The notes: generated by a model not told the origin, from the sequence alone. A stretch of DNA of 64,000 bases from Chitinimonas viridis (GCF_030409555.1 NZ_JAUFPU010000018.1:1093143-1157142), one strand, 5' to 3'; shown: positions 41,764 to 50,872, counted from the first letter of the stretch. Translations and numbers: made by a program.

Positions 41764-43185
41764 ATGGCAAGCGCCAATATCGCCTTCGATACAATCCCGG
41801 CCAGCATCCGCAAGCCTGGTAAGTATTTCGAATTCAATACCCGCCTGGCAGTGCGCACGCTGCCGGGCAATCCACAGCGAGTGCTGGCCGTGGGCCAGCG
41901 TTTGCCGGGTGCCAATCAGCCGCCGCTGCAAGCCGTTGCGGTGTTCAGTGACGAGGAAGCGGCCAGGCTGTTCGGCCATGGCTCCATGCTGCATCTCATG
42001 GCCCGAGCTGCCATCCAGGCCAACCCGTACATCCAGCTCACCCTGCTGGGCGTAGACGATGCGGCGGCAGGGGTTGCTGCTACTGCTACCGTTACGCTCA
42101 CCGGCCCGGCAACGGCGGCCGGCGCGCTCGCCCTATACATTGCGGGCGTCAGGGTAGATATCGCTATTGCCAGCCAGGCTACGGCAACCGAGCTGGCGAC
42201 TGCCCTCGCCGCTGCCGTCAATGGGATACCCGACCTGCCAGTGACGGCCACAGCAGCGGCGGCCGTCGTCACTATCAAGGCACGCCACAAAGGCCAGGCC
42301 GGCAATGACATCAAGCTGGCTACCCTGGTACAGGCGGGTGGCGTAACCGCTGTGGTCAGTGCGATGGCTGGGGGCTTGAACGATCCCGACCTTGCCCCGG
42401 CCTTGGCGATGGTGGCGGGCAATCAGTACGAAGTGCTTGTCTGCCCCTTTCCCACGCAAACAGCGCTTACTGCAGTCCGCACGCACCTGGACTTTGTCTC
42501 TGGCGCACTGGAGCAGCGGCCGGGTGTTGCCGCTGCTGGTTGGCCGGGTTCACTCGCCACCGGCACCACCCTAGCGGCCAGTATCAATAGCGGCAGAATT
42601 GGCATTGCATGGCATCGCGGTTCGCAAAAGCAGCCTTACCAGATTGCAGCCGGGTTTGCCGCCGTCATTGCCAGCGAGGAAGACCCGGCACGGCCATTGA
42701 ATACCCTGGCGATCAACAGTCTCGACGTCACCGCCAGCGAGCAGCGTCCGCTGCGCACCGAGCAAGAGAATGCACTCTACAACGGCCTGACCCCGATTGA
42801 AATCGGGCCTGGCGACCGGCCGCAGATCGTCCGCGCTGTCACCACCTATACGGTAGACCCACAAGGCGTGAGCGATATCAGCCTGCTCGACCTGACCACG
42901 ATTCGCACTCTGGATTACGTCCGCAAGGCTTGCCGCGAACGTATCGCCCTGCGCTTTCCCCGAGACAAGCTGAGCCAGCGCACGCCCCCCAAGGTGCGTA
43001 GCGAGTTGCTGGATGTGCTGTTCAAGCTGGAGGAGCTGGAGTTCGTCGAGGAGGTGGATGCCAACAAGGCGGGGCTGATCGTTGAGCGCGACCTGCAAAG
43101 CCCTAATCAGTTGAACGCCAAGATTCCGGCTGATGTGGTCAATGGCCTGCATGTCTTTGCCGGTCGCATCGACCTCCTGCTTTAA
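41764..43185 (+). CDS. L: Contractile tail sheath protein (Mu gpL)
   Basis: 473 aa. Mu L family: FDTIPASIRKPGKYFEFNTR at the start, INSLDVTASEQRPLRTEQEN and YVRKACRERIALRFPRDKLS near the C-terminus, and KIPADVVNGLHVFAGRIDLL at the end. Central residues ~100-230 form an alanine/threonine-rich insertion domain. Presence of a sheath shows the virion is a myovirus. Confidence 0.95.
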   Translation: MASANIAFDTIPASIRKPGKYFEFNTRLAVRTLPGNPQRVLAVGQRLPGANQPPLQAVAVFSDEEAARLFGHGSMLHLMARAAIQANPYIQLTLLGVDDAAAGVAATATVTLTGPATAAGALALYIAGVRVDIAIASQATATELATALAAAVNGIPDLPVTATAAAAVVTIKARHKGQAGNDIKLATLVQAGGVTAVVSAMAGGLNDPDLAPALAMVAGNQYEVLVCPFPTQTALTAVRTHLDFVSGALEQRPGVAAAGWPGSLATGTTLAASINSGRIGIAWHRGSQKQPYQIAAGFAAVIASEEDPARPLNTLAINSLDVTASEQRPLRTEQENALYNGLTPIEIGPGDRPQIVRAVTTYTVDPQGVSDISLLDLTTIRTLDYVRKACRERIALRFPRDKLSQRTPPKVRSELLDVLFKLEELEFVEEVDANKAGLIVERDLQSPNQLNAKIPADVVNGLHVFAGRIDLLL

Positions 43186-43250
43186 CCAGACAACCCTGGG
43201 CGGCGCGACTGTTACGCCGATGCCGGCCGCCCAACTAACGGAGATCAAGC

Positions 43251-43625
43251 ATGGCACTCATCGAGTATGCGGGGGCTATCGTCCTGGAGGTCGATGGCAA
43301 GGAAGTAGAAGTGGTGGACTACGGTGTCACCAACAAGACCGGGCGCAAGCTGGTTAAAACCATGAACCGTACCGGCCGTGCCAAGGGGTTTGCGCGAGGC
43401 GTGGGCGAGTACGAGCTGAGCATTACTGTCGTCGTGCCGGTGGCCGGTGATCTGGACTGGGGCGGTATCGAAGGTGCCAAGCTGACCAGTTTTCCCAACA
43501 CGGAAGGCGGCCAGCGTACCAGCTACCTGGATTGCTTTACGACCGAGGTCGGCGACAAGTACAGCGTGGAGAACGAACAGCGCCGGGATATCAAGATGAA
43601 TGCTATCCGTGAGGTGAAGGAATGA
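43251..43625 (+). CDS. M: Tail tube protein (Mu gpM)
   Basis: 124 aa. Fits the Mu M-type tube family by size and place after the sheath: VLEVDGKEVEVVDYGVTNKT, RAKGFARGVGEYELSITV, DIKMNAIREVKE. Good GGAG ribosome site. Overlaps the chaperone gene start (ATGA). Confidence 0.9.
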   Translation: MALIEYAGAIVLEVDGKEVEVVDYGVTNKTGRKLVKTMNRTGRAKGFARGVGEYELSITVVVPVAGDLDWGGIEGAKLTSFPNTEGGQRTSYLDCFTTEVGDKYSVENEQRRDIKMNAIREVKE

Positions 43626-43996
43626 GCCTGACCATACAAGACCAGTTGCTGTATGGCCTGGAATACGAGGGGGTGCTGCACAAGGATGTCGAGCTGCGGC
43701 TGCCCACCATTGCCGACAACATTGCCGCCCTGGAGGAAGTTGGCCCGACATCCAATATCCGCCTGCAGGTTGCCATGTGGGCGCGCTCCATGGTCAAGCT
43801 AGGGGGCGTGCCGGTAGAGCAGATCAACACTGAGCTGCTGCTGACGCTGGTGGATGAGGACTTTGATGTCCTGACTGACCTGGCCGACCGCCTTAAAAAA
43901 AAGCGGAGGGCCGCGAACGGCACCTTGCCGGCACCCGCCTCCTTGTCGTCGCCCTTGGCCGAGTCGGATTCACCGAGCAGCAAGTCCTCGGCATGA
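43622..43996 (+). CDS. Tail assembly chaperone, zero-frame product (Mu gp41-like)
   Basis: 124 aa in the zero frame: TIQDQLLYGLEYEGVLHKDV, TIADNIAALEEVGPTSNIR and VEQINTELLLTLVDEDFDVL. The last ~30 residues after the A-rich site are low-complexity (PAPASLSSPLAE), typical when the functional extension is reached by frameshift. It binds and guides the tape measure during tail assembly. Confidence 0.88.
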   Translation: MSLTIQDQLLYGLEYEGVLHKDVELRLPTIADNIAALEEVGPTSNIRLQVAMWARSMVKLGGVPVEQINTELLLTLVDEDFDVLTDLADRLKKKRRAANGTLPAPASLSSPLAESDSPSSKSSA

Positions 43997-44133
43997 CCGA
44001 TGTGGTGGCGGAGAGCTATCTCTCCGCCGCCTTGCGTTTGATCAACTCGCCAGCCGTGCCTGACCCAAATGCGACTGCACCTGGTGCGACCAGCCGGGTA
44101 GTCAGCCAAAGAAAGAAAGTCCCGCGTGCGTGA
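43622..44133 (+). CDS. Tail assembly chaperone, -1 frameshift fusion product
   Basis: A -1 shift at A-AAA-AAG (43897-43903) joins the first 94 codons to a second open frame running to TGA 44131-44133, giving ~170 aa. The extension reads RLLVVALGRVGFTEQQVLGM then TDVVAESYLSAALRLI and is coherent, polar and GC-normal, unlike the zero-frame tail. It overlaps the tape-measure start. The same G/GT logic is known for lambda, Mu and most long-tailed phages. Confidence 0.82.
43897..43903 (+). promoter_or_regulatory. Programmed -1 ribosomal frameshift site
   Basis: Heptamer A AAA AAG lies in the correct zero-frame phase (codons CTT AAA AAA AAG) inside an eight-A run. This is the classic bacterial -1 slippery sequence. 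It is followed by a GC-rich stretch (GCGGAGGGCCGCG) able to form a hairpin. Confidence 0.85.
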
Positions 44134-46447
44134 TCTACTCGTCGCTCTAACCCTGGTCGCCCGCGACCAAATGTCTCGGCCGGTGGCGCAGTCCATGCGG
44201 TCAGTCAGCCAGTCGGCGACCGAGGCAACCGGCGCAATCAATCGCGCTTCCAGCGCGAGCCAGCGCATGGCAAGCGCACGCGAACGCCTCGGCATCCGTT
44301 CCGAGCAATCCATCCAGCGCGAAATCCACGCCACCGAGGCTGCTTACAACCGGCTTGCTCGCGCCGGTTCGGTGTCGGCCAGGGAGCAGGCCCGCGCCTT
44401 TGAAGCAAGCCGCCGTCAGATTGCCGAGCTGCGGCGAGAGCTGAGCCGCCTGCCGCAACAGCCCAACTTGCTACGCCAGGGCTTTTCGATGGGTCGTACT
44501 GGGCTGAATGCCTACTCAGCCGTCGCGGGCGGTGCTATGGCTGCCACGATGGTGGCCGAGGCGCCGATCAAGCGGACGATGGAGTATGACCGCCGCCTGG
44601 CGATGATGAGCAATACCGCCTATGCCGATCAGAATTTGGCGGGCCGCAAGGTCGGCATGGCCGAACTGGATGAGGCCATCAAGCGTGCAGTGCGGTACGG
44701 CGGCGGCAAGCGTGATGAGGCCGCAGATACGCTGGACAGCCTGATTTCGTCCGGTGCCCTGGGCGAAGGGGAGGCAGGCAGAAAGAGCGCGATAGGCATG
44801 CTGCCCACGCTGCAACGCTATGGTACTGCCACGAATACCGACCCTCAGTTGCTCGGCCAGATCGCGGTGCGGGCCAAGCAGACCATGGACATTGCCGATA
44901 AGGACTTGCCACTGGCCCTGGACATGGCAATCAAGGCGGGCCAAGAGGGTGGCTTCGAGCTGAGGGATATGGCGAAGTGGCTGCCGCAGCAGATGGCTGC
45001 CGCCAAACAGGCTGGCATGAGCGGTCTGCCTGGCTTCGCCAAGCTGCTGGCTGCCAATCAGGCCTCGGTGATTACCGCTGGTAGCAAGGATGAAGCCGGT
45101 AACAACCTAGTTAACCTGCTCGCCAAAATCAATAGCCAGGATACGGCGGCTGATGCAAAGAAGATCAAGATCGATGGCAAGAGCGTTGACCTGGCTGGCT
45201 CCCTCGCAGCAGCGCGTGAGAAGGGCGTCAACCCTTTGGATGCCTTTGCCAATCTGGTGGACAAGGTCGTCAGCCAGGACAAGCGTTATGTGGCCGCCAA
45301 GGCGAAGGCGGAAACCGCTACCGGCGATGAGAAGAAGGCCGCACTGAACGACATAGGCAATCTGCTGGAAGGGTCTGCGATAGGCAAGCTGATCCAGGAT
45401 CGCCAGGCGCTGATGGCGCTGGTCGGTTACATGGGAAACCGTCAGTACGTCAGAAACATCGAGGCCAAGCTCCCCACGGCGGGTGGGACGGGCGATCAGA
45501 ACTTCCAGATGATCGAAAACACGTCCTCTCATCAGATGGAGCGTAGCGCCAACGAGAAGGCCTTTGCAGAGCAGGACGCGATGAGCGGCTTTAACCGCGT
45601 CCTCGGTGATACCGCTGGCAAGTTGGCCGACTATGCCGAGAAGTATCCCGGCCTCGGCGCATCCCTGGTAGGTGCAACCACCATGCTGAATGTCCTGGCG
45701 GCCAGTGCAGGTGCAGCAAGCCTGGTGCAATTGATGAAGGGTGGCGGTGCGGCGGATATGGCCGGCCGTGCCATGACGGCTGGCTCCGGCTCGCTTCTGT
45801 CCCAACTCGTCAGGCTGACGGGTGCCCTGAGTGTCGCTGCATTGGCGGGATACGCGGCCGGGACAGCCATCAATTGGCTGCACAATAAAGCCTTGGCCTG
45901 GGCTACCGGTGAGGAGGATGCCACCTGGGGCGGCAAGATGCATGACTGGATCAATCGCACCAGCGTGGAGCAGGGAGCAGCCCCCATTACTCTGGCTGAC
46001 ATCAACAAGTACCGTGCCGAGCAGGGGCAGCAACCGCTTGCAGCCATGCCGACCGGTGGCTCGCCTGCAGCCCGCCAAGCTGTCCAGCAGGATGCCAAGC
46101 GCGAGCTGGGCCGCTTGGGTGTAGCGCCTGCAGGTGTCGTGGTGGTACCGCCTGCTGCATCGCCCAAGGCTGCGGTCGTTCGCGCCATTCCAGGCACTCC
46201 TATCCCTAGGGCGTTACCGGCACGAGAGCGGGGCGCCTTCCCGGCCCCCAGCATGTCAGTACGCCAAGGCAAGTCACCCCTGGTTGCGCCTGATCCTTTT
46301 GCCAGCCTGAACCGGCAGGCCGGGCGGGCTGAACAACTTAGCCAGGCGATGCCCCCTATCGTACTAAATAGCACCCTCAAGCTGGATGGCCGCGAGATAG
46401 CCAATAGCGTCAACCGGATCAACGCGCAAGAAATGAAGAGGCACTGA
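44126..46447 (+). CDS. Tail tape measure protein (Mu gp42-like)
   Basis: 773 aa from GTG 44126. N-terminal ~120 residues form coiled coil (RMASARERLGIRSEQSIQRE, REQARAFEASRRQIAELRRE), then a glycine/alanine-rich hydrophobic stretch (AYSAVAGGAMAATMVAEAPI) and the conserved tape-measure domain. Hydrophobic helices near residues 515-580 are typical, and the C-terminal region is proline-rich. Its length sets the tail length. It is followed by gpN with a one-base overlap. Confidence 0.93.
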   Translation: MRDLLVALTLVARDQMSRPVAQSMRSVSQSATEATGAINRASSASQRMASARERLGIRSEQSIQREIHATEAAYNRLARAGSVSAREQARAFEASRRQIAELRRELSRLPQQPNLLRQGFSMGRTGLNAYSAVAGGAMAATMVAEAPIKRTMEYDRRLAMMSNTAYADQNLAGRKVGMAELDEAIKRAVRYGGGKRDEAADTLDSLISSGALGEGEAGRKSAIGMLPTLQRYGTATNTDPQLLGQIAVRAKQTMDIADKDLPLALDMAIKAGQEGGFELRDMAKWLPQQMAAAKQAGMSGLPGFAKLLAANQASVITAGSKDEAGNNLVNLLAKINSQDTAADAKKIKIDGKSVDLAGSLAAAREKGVNPLDAFANLVDKVVSQDKRYVAAKAKAETATGDEKKAALNDIGNLLEGSAIGKLIQDRQALMALVGYMGNRQYVRNIEAKLPTAGGTGDQNFQMIENTSSHQMERSANEKAFAEQDAMSGFNRVLGDTAGKLADYAEKYPGLGASLVGATTMLNVLAASAGAASLVQLMKGGGAADMAGRAMTAGSGSLLSQLVRLTGALSVAALAGYAAGTAINWLHNKALAWATGEEDATWGGKMHDWINRTSVEQGAAPITLADINKYRAEQGQQPLAAMPTGGSPAARQAVQQDAKRELGRLGVAPAGVVVVPPAASPKAAVVRAIPGTPIPRALPARERGAFPAPSMSVRQGKSPLVAPDPFASLNRQAGRAEQLSQAMPPIVLNSTLKLDGREIANSVNRINAQEMKRH

Positions 46448-47820
46448 TGGCCTGGAAGGATCAACTGCAAGACGCGCGATTCCGTGGTCAGGTGTTCGAC
46501 TGCGTCAGTGTCGAGGATCGCTATCGGCGGCGCGTAGCGCGGCACCCTTATCCCTATGTGGCTGGCGAAGACGTAGAGGACTTGGGCCGAGACAGCCAAG
46601 AGATCAACATCAAGGCCGTATTCTTCGGCGATGACTATCTTGCCAGGCTGCAGCAGTTTATCAATGTGCTGGAAATGCCGGATGCAGGTGAGCTGGTGCA
46701 TCCCGTGTTTGGCGTGGTCAATCCGGCGCAGCTGCTCGATTGGAGCATCAAGCATGACGCTGATGATGTTGACTACGCCATTATCGAGCTGCAGTTCATT
46801 CGTGCTACCCCGGCTGAGGCTATCTTTGCCAGCGCCGTGCCCAGCAACCGCACTGCCATGTTGTCGGATGCGGCAAACAATGTGCGGTCTGTCGCCATCA
46901 ACACCTTTGCCAAGGCCACCCACAAGCTGACAGGGCTGAAGGGTGCCATTGCGCGTGCAAATGCTTTGCGCGGGGCGCTGGCCGCTACCTTGGGCAAGCT
47001 GCGCAACATGGTGCGCAATGTAGTCGGCGACCTGGATATGCTGGCTGACCTGCCACGTAGCTTTGCCATGGCGCTGGTGGCTGGCCTTGCCGGTCTGGTG
47101 GATATCCGTAGCTTCGACAAAGCCCATCTGACCAGCGATTGGAAGGCGCTATCGCGTACCTTTGGCGATCTTGTCCGCACCCCAGCAGAAAGCACCGATC
47201 TGCCCAGCCCACTGGATAGACTCAGTGGCACCCCTACTGGTGAGGTGCCAGCGGTCGCAGGCGGGAAGCCACTACAACCTGGTGCAGCAGCACCTGTTGT
47301 GGAGGGCGGTACCGGCACGGCGCCTGCCAATGGCGATACCCGTACTGCGACGGATGTGGCAATGGGTACGGTGGCGGATGACATCGGGCGCACTACGGCG
47401 CTGATGCAGTCGCTGGTAACGGCCCAATTGGCAGAGGTGGCGGCAAGCATCCTGGCCGGAGAGGTTGAGTCACCCTCGCTATCGACCGCCGAGGTTGAGC
47501 GTATTGCCAACGATACTCGTCAGGCTGCAGAGACGGCCATCATGCTGCATCGTGCCTATCAACCTGCTGACGATGCCCGCCCGGTGATCGAAGCCCTGCG
47601 CACTATCGCCTATGAATGCCAAGAAGCAGCGCGGGCGGTGATCCATGCCCGTCCACCGTTGATCCGCCGTACCGTCCCAGCGCAGACCAATCTGCATCTA
47701 CTGGCTTTCCATTGGTATGGCGACTACACCCGCGCCGCCGAGCTGGCACGACTCAACCCCAGGCTGACCCAGCCCAACTTCGTCCAGGCCGGGGAGGTGC
47801 TGAATGCCTACGCCCAATGA
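46447..47820 (+). CDS. N: DNA circularisation / tail protein N (Mu gp43)
   Basis: 457 aa. N-terminal ~95 residues match the DNA_circ_N domain (LQDARFRGQVFDCVSVEDRY, HPYPYVAGEDVEDLGRDSQE, INIKAVFFGDDYLARLQQF). The C-terminus has a LysM-like end (AQTNLHLLAFHWYGDYTRAA, LARLNPRLTQPNFVQAGEVL). In Mu, N is injected with the DNA and helps circularise it; here also a baseplate-hub component. Confidence 0.92.
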   Translation: MAWKDQLQDARFRGQVFDCVSVEDRYRRRVARHPYPYVAGEDVEDLGRDSQEINIKAVFFGDDYLARLQQFINVLEMPDAGELVHPVFGVVNPAQLLDWSIKHDADDVDYAIIELQFIRATPAEAIFASAVPSNRTAMLSDAANNVRSVAINTFAKATHKLTGLKGAIARANALRGALAATLGKLRNMVRNVVGDLDMLADLPRSFAMALVAGLAGLVDIRSFDKAHLTSDWKALSRTFGDLVRTPAESTDLPSPLDRLSGTPTGEVPAVAGGKPLQPGAAAPVVEGGTGTAPANGDTRTATDVAMGTVADDIGRTTALMQSLVTAQLAEVAASILAGEVESPSLSTAEVERIANDTRQAAETAIMLHRAYQPADDARPVIEALRTIAYECQEAARAVIHARPPLIRRTVPAQTNLHLLAFHWYGDYTRAAELARLNPRLTQPNFVQAGEVLNAYAQ

Positions 47821-48886
47821 TGTGGTCAGTATTCAGCTTGGTGGCCGTGAGCATCGGCATTGGATGCACTACCGGATAGACAGTGATCTGCTGACGCCAG
47901 CGGATGCCTGGTCGGTGACATTGTCGCCGCCTCGCACCTTGCCAGATCAGGTCGAGCCAGGACGCCAGGTGGTGGTCAAGGTTGGGGGCGAGCCTGTGCT
48001 GCAGGGGCTGATTGATGAAGTGGAAGACGAAGTGGCAGAGGAGTCGCGCAGCTTGTCCCTGAGCGGGCGTGATGGTGCGGCCGCGCTGGTTGACTGCTCG
48101 GCACCCGTGTTCGTCAGCCGCCTGGTCGGCCTGCAGGAAGTGGTTAGCAGCATCGTGCAGCCCCTGGGGGTAACCAAGGTGCGAATCGATGGCAATACCC
48201 GAGGCCTGGCCGAGAAGGTGAATGTGGAGCCTGGCGATACCGCTTGGGATGCGCTGGTCAAGTCAGCCGAAGCAAATGGCCTGTGGCCGTGGTTTGAGCC
48301 TGACGGCACTCTCGTCGTCGGTGGCCCCAACTATGCCCGGCCCCCGGTAGGCAGGTTGGTGATGCGCAAGGACGGGCGCGGCAACAATATCAAACGCCTG
48401 GTGCGTCATCGCAGCATTGCCAAGCGGTACTCGCACATCACCGTGCTGGGCCAGCAGCATGGCACCGACACCTACGAGGGCCGGCATGCCCTGAAGCACA
48501 CCGCCCAGGATGCCGGCGTGCAGGTGTACCGGCCGCGCATCCTTATTGACCATGATGCCGAGACTACCGAGGCGGTGAAGGCGCGTAGCCGCAAGTTGAT
48601 CGCAGACGGCCAACTGGATGGTCTGACGCTGACGGCCGTGGTCAAGGGCCATCGAACTGCCGATGGCGTGCTGTGGACACCAGGTCAGCGCGTGCATGTC
48701 TATTCCGAACCGCATGGGATAGACGGCATTTACTTTCTGATGGCGCGTAGCTTCACAGGTGGCAGCGAGGTGCCGACAGAAACCCTCCTGACCCTGAAGG
48801 ACGATGGCGTGTGGGTGCTGGATGCCCACCCGCACAAGCGCCGCAGCAAAACCAAGACGGCTGGAGAAGTGGTGGATTTGTCATGA
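47804..48886 (+). CDS. P: Baseplate hub protein P (Mu gp44)
   Basis: 360 aa. GpP/phage late control D-like hub: VSIQLGGREHRHWMHYRIDS, WSVTLSPPRTLPDQVEPG, EEVEDE-type acidic patch, and a C-terminal VWTPGQRVHVYSEPHG. GGGGAGG precedes ATG 47804; overlaps gpN by 17 bp. It connects the tube to the central spike. Confidence 0.92.
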   Translation: MPTPNDVVSIQLGGREHRHWMHYRIDSDLLTPADAWSVTLSPPRTLPDQVEPGRQVVVKVGGEPVLQGLIDEVEDEVAEESRSLSLSGRDGAAALVDCSAPVFVSRLVGLQEVVSSIVQPLGVTKVRIDGNTRGLAEKVNVEPGDTAWDALVKSAEANGLWPWFEPDGTLVVGGPNYARPPVGRLVMRKDGRGNNIKRLVRHRSIAKRYSHITVLGQQHGTDTYEGRHALKHTAQDAGVQVYRPRILIDHDAETTEAVKARSRKLIADGQLDGLTLTAVVKGHRTADGVLWTPGQRVHVYSEPHGIDGIYFLMARSFTGGSEVPTETLLTLKDDGVWVLDAHPHKRRSKTKTAGEVVDLS

Positions 48887-49587
48887 CCAACGATATCGAC
48901 AAGCGTATCAGTCGCGCCTTGGGGAGCATCCGCCGTGCCTTCCGTGGCGTCATCCGGCGCGTGAACAGCAAGCCGGCCGCGCAACTGGTGCAGGCCGAGG
49001 GTATGGCGGGCGAGAAGCTGCTGGATACCGAGCTGTTCCAGCACTATGGCTTCACCAGCGTACCGCTGGACGGCAGCATGGCTATCGTCCTGCCCCTGGG
49101 CGGCAAGACCAGTCACGGTGTCATCATTGCTACCGAGCATGGCAATTACCGCTTGAAGCAACTCAAGCCTGGCGAGGTTGCGCTCTATACCGACGAAGGC
49201 AGCAAGATCGTCATGAAGCGCGGCAGGCTGATCGAGGTCGAGTGCGACACCTACCGCATCAACTGCCAGACCTATGAGCTGAATTGCAATGGCGCCACCA
49301 CCAACTGCCAGACCGACACGGTCAACAGCACAACCAGCACCGTAAATGCCAGCGGGTCGGCCGCTTACAACACCCCAACCCTGACGGCCAGCCAGCAGCT
49401 GATATCCGAGGGCTTGCTAACGTATCGGGCGGGTATGGCTGGCTTCGGTACTGCGCCAGGCGGTGGCGCGTCTGCGGTCATCCAGGGCAGCGTGCATGTC
49501 AGTGAGGATGTGACGGCCAGCGGTAAGAGTTTGGTGCATCATGCTCACCTGGACGCACATGGGGGTAGCACCGGGCAGCCGATGTAA
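48883..49587 (+). CDS. V: Baseplate assembly/spike protein V (Mu gp45)
   Basis: 234 aa from ATG 48883, overlapping gpP by 4 bp. The N-terminal OB-like part (FQHYGFTSVPLDGSMAIVLP, GKTSHGVIIATEHGNYR) is followed by a Thr/Asn/Ser repeat that forms the trimeric beta-helix needle (TTNCQTDTVNSTTSTVNA). The tip carries HHAHLDAH, resembling the HxH metal site at spike apices. It punctures the outer membrane. Cysteines spaced in the needle are unusual. Confidence 0.92.
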   Translation: MTNDIDKRISRALGSIRRAFRGVIRRVNSKPAAQLVQAEGMAGEKLLDTELFQHYGFTSVPLDGSMAIVLPLGGKTSHGVIIATEHGNYRLKQLKPGEVALYTDEGSKIVMKRGRLIEVECDTYRINCQTYELNCNGATTNCQTDTVNSTTSTVNASGSAAYNTPTLTASQQLISEGLLTYRAGMAGFGTAPGGGASAVIQGSVHVSEDVTASGKSLVHHAHLDAHGGSTGQPM

Positions 49588-49625
49588 TTACTCTAAAGTC
49601 TTCTCAAAATCCAAAGGAGGAGACT

Positions 49626-50159
49626 ATGAGTATTGATACTGACGTGGAAGCGAAAGCGAAATCTCACCCCATCTGGCGGTATACGATGTGCGCAATCGCG
49701 TCTGCGGGCGCCGTCGTTGGTGCCTACGAAAAGTTACGTATACCCGCTCTCGATGCCCAGCTACAGATGGCCAAAGTTGATTTAGCGAAATCAGAAAGCG
49801 TGGCAAGTGCCCGTACCGCTGAGAGAAATGCATACTACACAGCATTGACAACCATTGCCGGCGCAAAGTCCGCGATAGAAGGTGTCGCAAGTACACAGGG
49901 CGAGAAACTCGCTGCATGCCAACAAGAGCGCACTCAGATAAGTACCGTTGCAACCAACAACTACAACTATGCGATGCAGTACCAGCATAACTGTACGATC
50001 TTGGGCGAAATTCGCACGCTGGATGCGGAGCAAAAAGCAATGATAAGGCGTAGCCCTCGCTTCGATGGCGCCCTCCGAGAAGCTGATCGCTCTCGCTACG
50101 ATGAGTTAGCAGTACGCATACTGGATTTGCAGAAGAGACTCAGGCCAGACCCTAGCTAG
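49626..50159 (+). CDS. Cargo membrane/coiled-coil protein between V and W
   Basis: 177 aa, no family recognised. A single N-terminal membrane segment (about 20-36) is followed by a coiled coil (about 45-125) and a charged C-terminus. Strong ribosome site AAAGGAGGAG. Codon use is AT-shifted relative to the tail genes. It lies where Mu continues straight to W and is not a structural Mu gene. Possible late regulator or superinfection factor; unproven. Confidence 0.6.
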   Translation: MSIDTDVEAKAKSHPIWRYTMCAIASAGAVVGAYEKLRIPALDAQLQMAKVDLAKSESVASARTAERNAYYTALTTIAGAKSAIEGVASTQGEKLAACQQERTQISTVATNNYNYAMQYQHNCTILGEIRTLDAEQKAMIRRSPRFDGALREADRSRYDELAVRILDLQKRLRPDPS

Positions 50160-50183
50160 CGGCTTACTGTGCGTGCCTGGCGC

Positions 50184-50212
50184 CACCCCGACCAAGGACC
50201 TCGGGCGGGGTG
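50184..50212. terminator. Hairpin between convergent cargo genes
   Basis: CACCCCG (50184-50190) pairs with CGGGGTG (50206-50212) with internal ACC/GGT-type pairing possible. It lies between the plus-strand gene ending 50159 and the minus-strand gene ending 50259, so it may stop both. No clear U-tract. Confidence 0.4.
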
Positions 50213-50258
50213 ACGAGACTGTAAAGCGGTCGATCTGCTTATGTTGGACTGGCTAGTG

Positions 50259-50450
50259 CTACGCTTGGCCCTTCCTGCTTCGGCGCCATCGACGAAACGT
50301 CAAGCAAGCGATGATAGCCCCCAGCACGGCGCTGATCTCAATAACCAGTAGCGATGTTTCCCAGTGCAGGTGCAGGACAAACACGCATAGCGCCCAGGAC
50401 GCGATTACGCCCAGGAAGAATCCCAACACACCAACGGCAAATGTCTTCAA
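50259..50450 (-). CDS. Small two-TM membrane protein (partner of papain-like protein)
   Basis: 63 aa from TTG 50450, which overlaps the upstream gene's stop (TTGA) and has GGAGGG at a proper distance. Two membrane segments (about 3-25 and 30-50) and a basic tail RRWRRSRKGQA. Tight coupling to the preceding gene suggests a joint role such as immunity or export. The GC-rich frame continuing upstream to 50564 has no better start. Confidence 0.55.
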   Translation of the reverse strand: MKTFAVGVLGFFLGVIASWALCVFVLHLHWETSLLVIEISAVLGAIIACLTFRRWRRSRKGQA

Positions 50451-50872
50451 TTCCAGCCCTCCATGGCTGGGCAGTTGCTGTACAACCCGCCGTCCGCACC
50501 GCCCGCCTGCAGTATTTTTTCGACGAACGAGGCGCAGTTGTTCGGCAGTACCATCCACAGCCAAGGCTTGGAAGCAAGTTCATCCAGTCGCTGCTGGGCT
50601 TTCAGCGGCTTGGGCACCTTCACATACTGCCGATTCAGTTCCTTCTTCTGGTTTTCGCTCAAGTACCGCTGATAACCTTTTGCATCCATGTAATACGGCC
50701 GAGCGTACCCATCACCCGCGATATGGAAGTAGTGACCATTCGCACCGCCTACGTTCAAAATGGTGTGACCGCAAGGATTCCAGCTAGAGCCGCTCACCAC
50801 CACCACGTAGGTCTGTCCCCATGGGTACAGTGTGGTGGCGCACTCGTATAGATTTATGCCTTCATAAGCCAT
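50447..50872 (-). CDS. Papain-like (NlpC/P60-type) putative amidase/protease, cargo gene
   Basis: 141 aa. Conserved-looking catalytic pieces: WNPCGHTILNVGG, GHYFHIAGDG and LPNNCASFVEKILQAGG, giving a Cys (NNCASF) and His candidates as in permuted papain-like hydrolases of phages and secretion-system effectors. No signal peptide. It is on the minus strand inside the plus-strand tail operon, so it can be expressed in the lysogen. Coupled to a two-TM protein downstream. Enzyme type is inferred. Confidence 0.6.
   Translation of the reverse strand: MAYEGINLYECATTLYPWGQTYVVVVSGSSWNPCGHTILNVGGANGHYFHIAGDGYARPYYMDAKGYQRYLSENQKKELNRQYVKVPKPLKAQQRLDELASKPWLWMVLPNNCASFVEKILQAGGADGGLYSNCPAMEGWN

Noticed and set aside
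45631-47127. 498-codon antisense frame across tape measure and gpN
   Set aside because: Shadow frame; low-complexity translation and no ribosome site.
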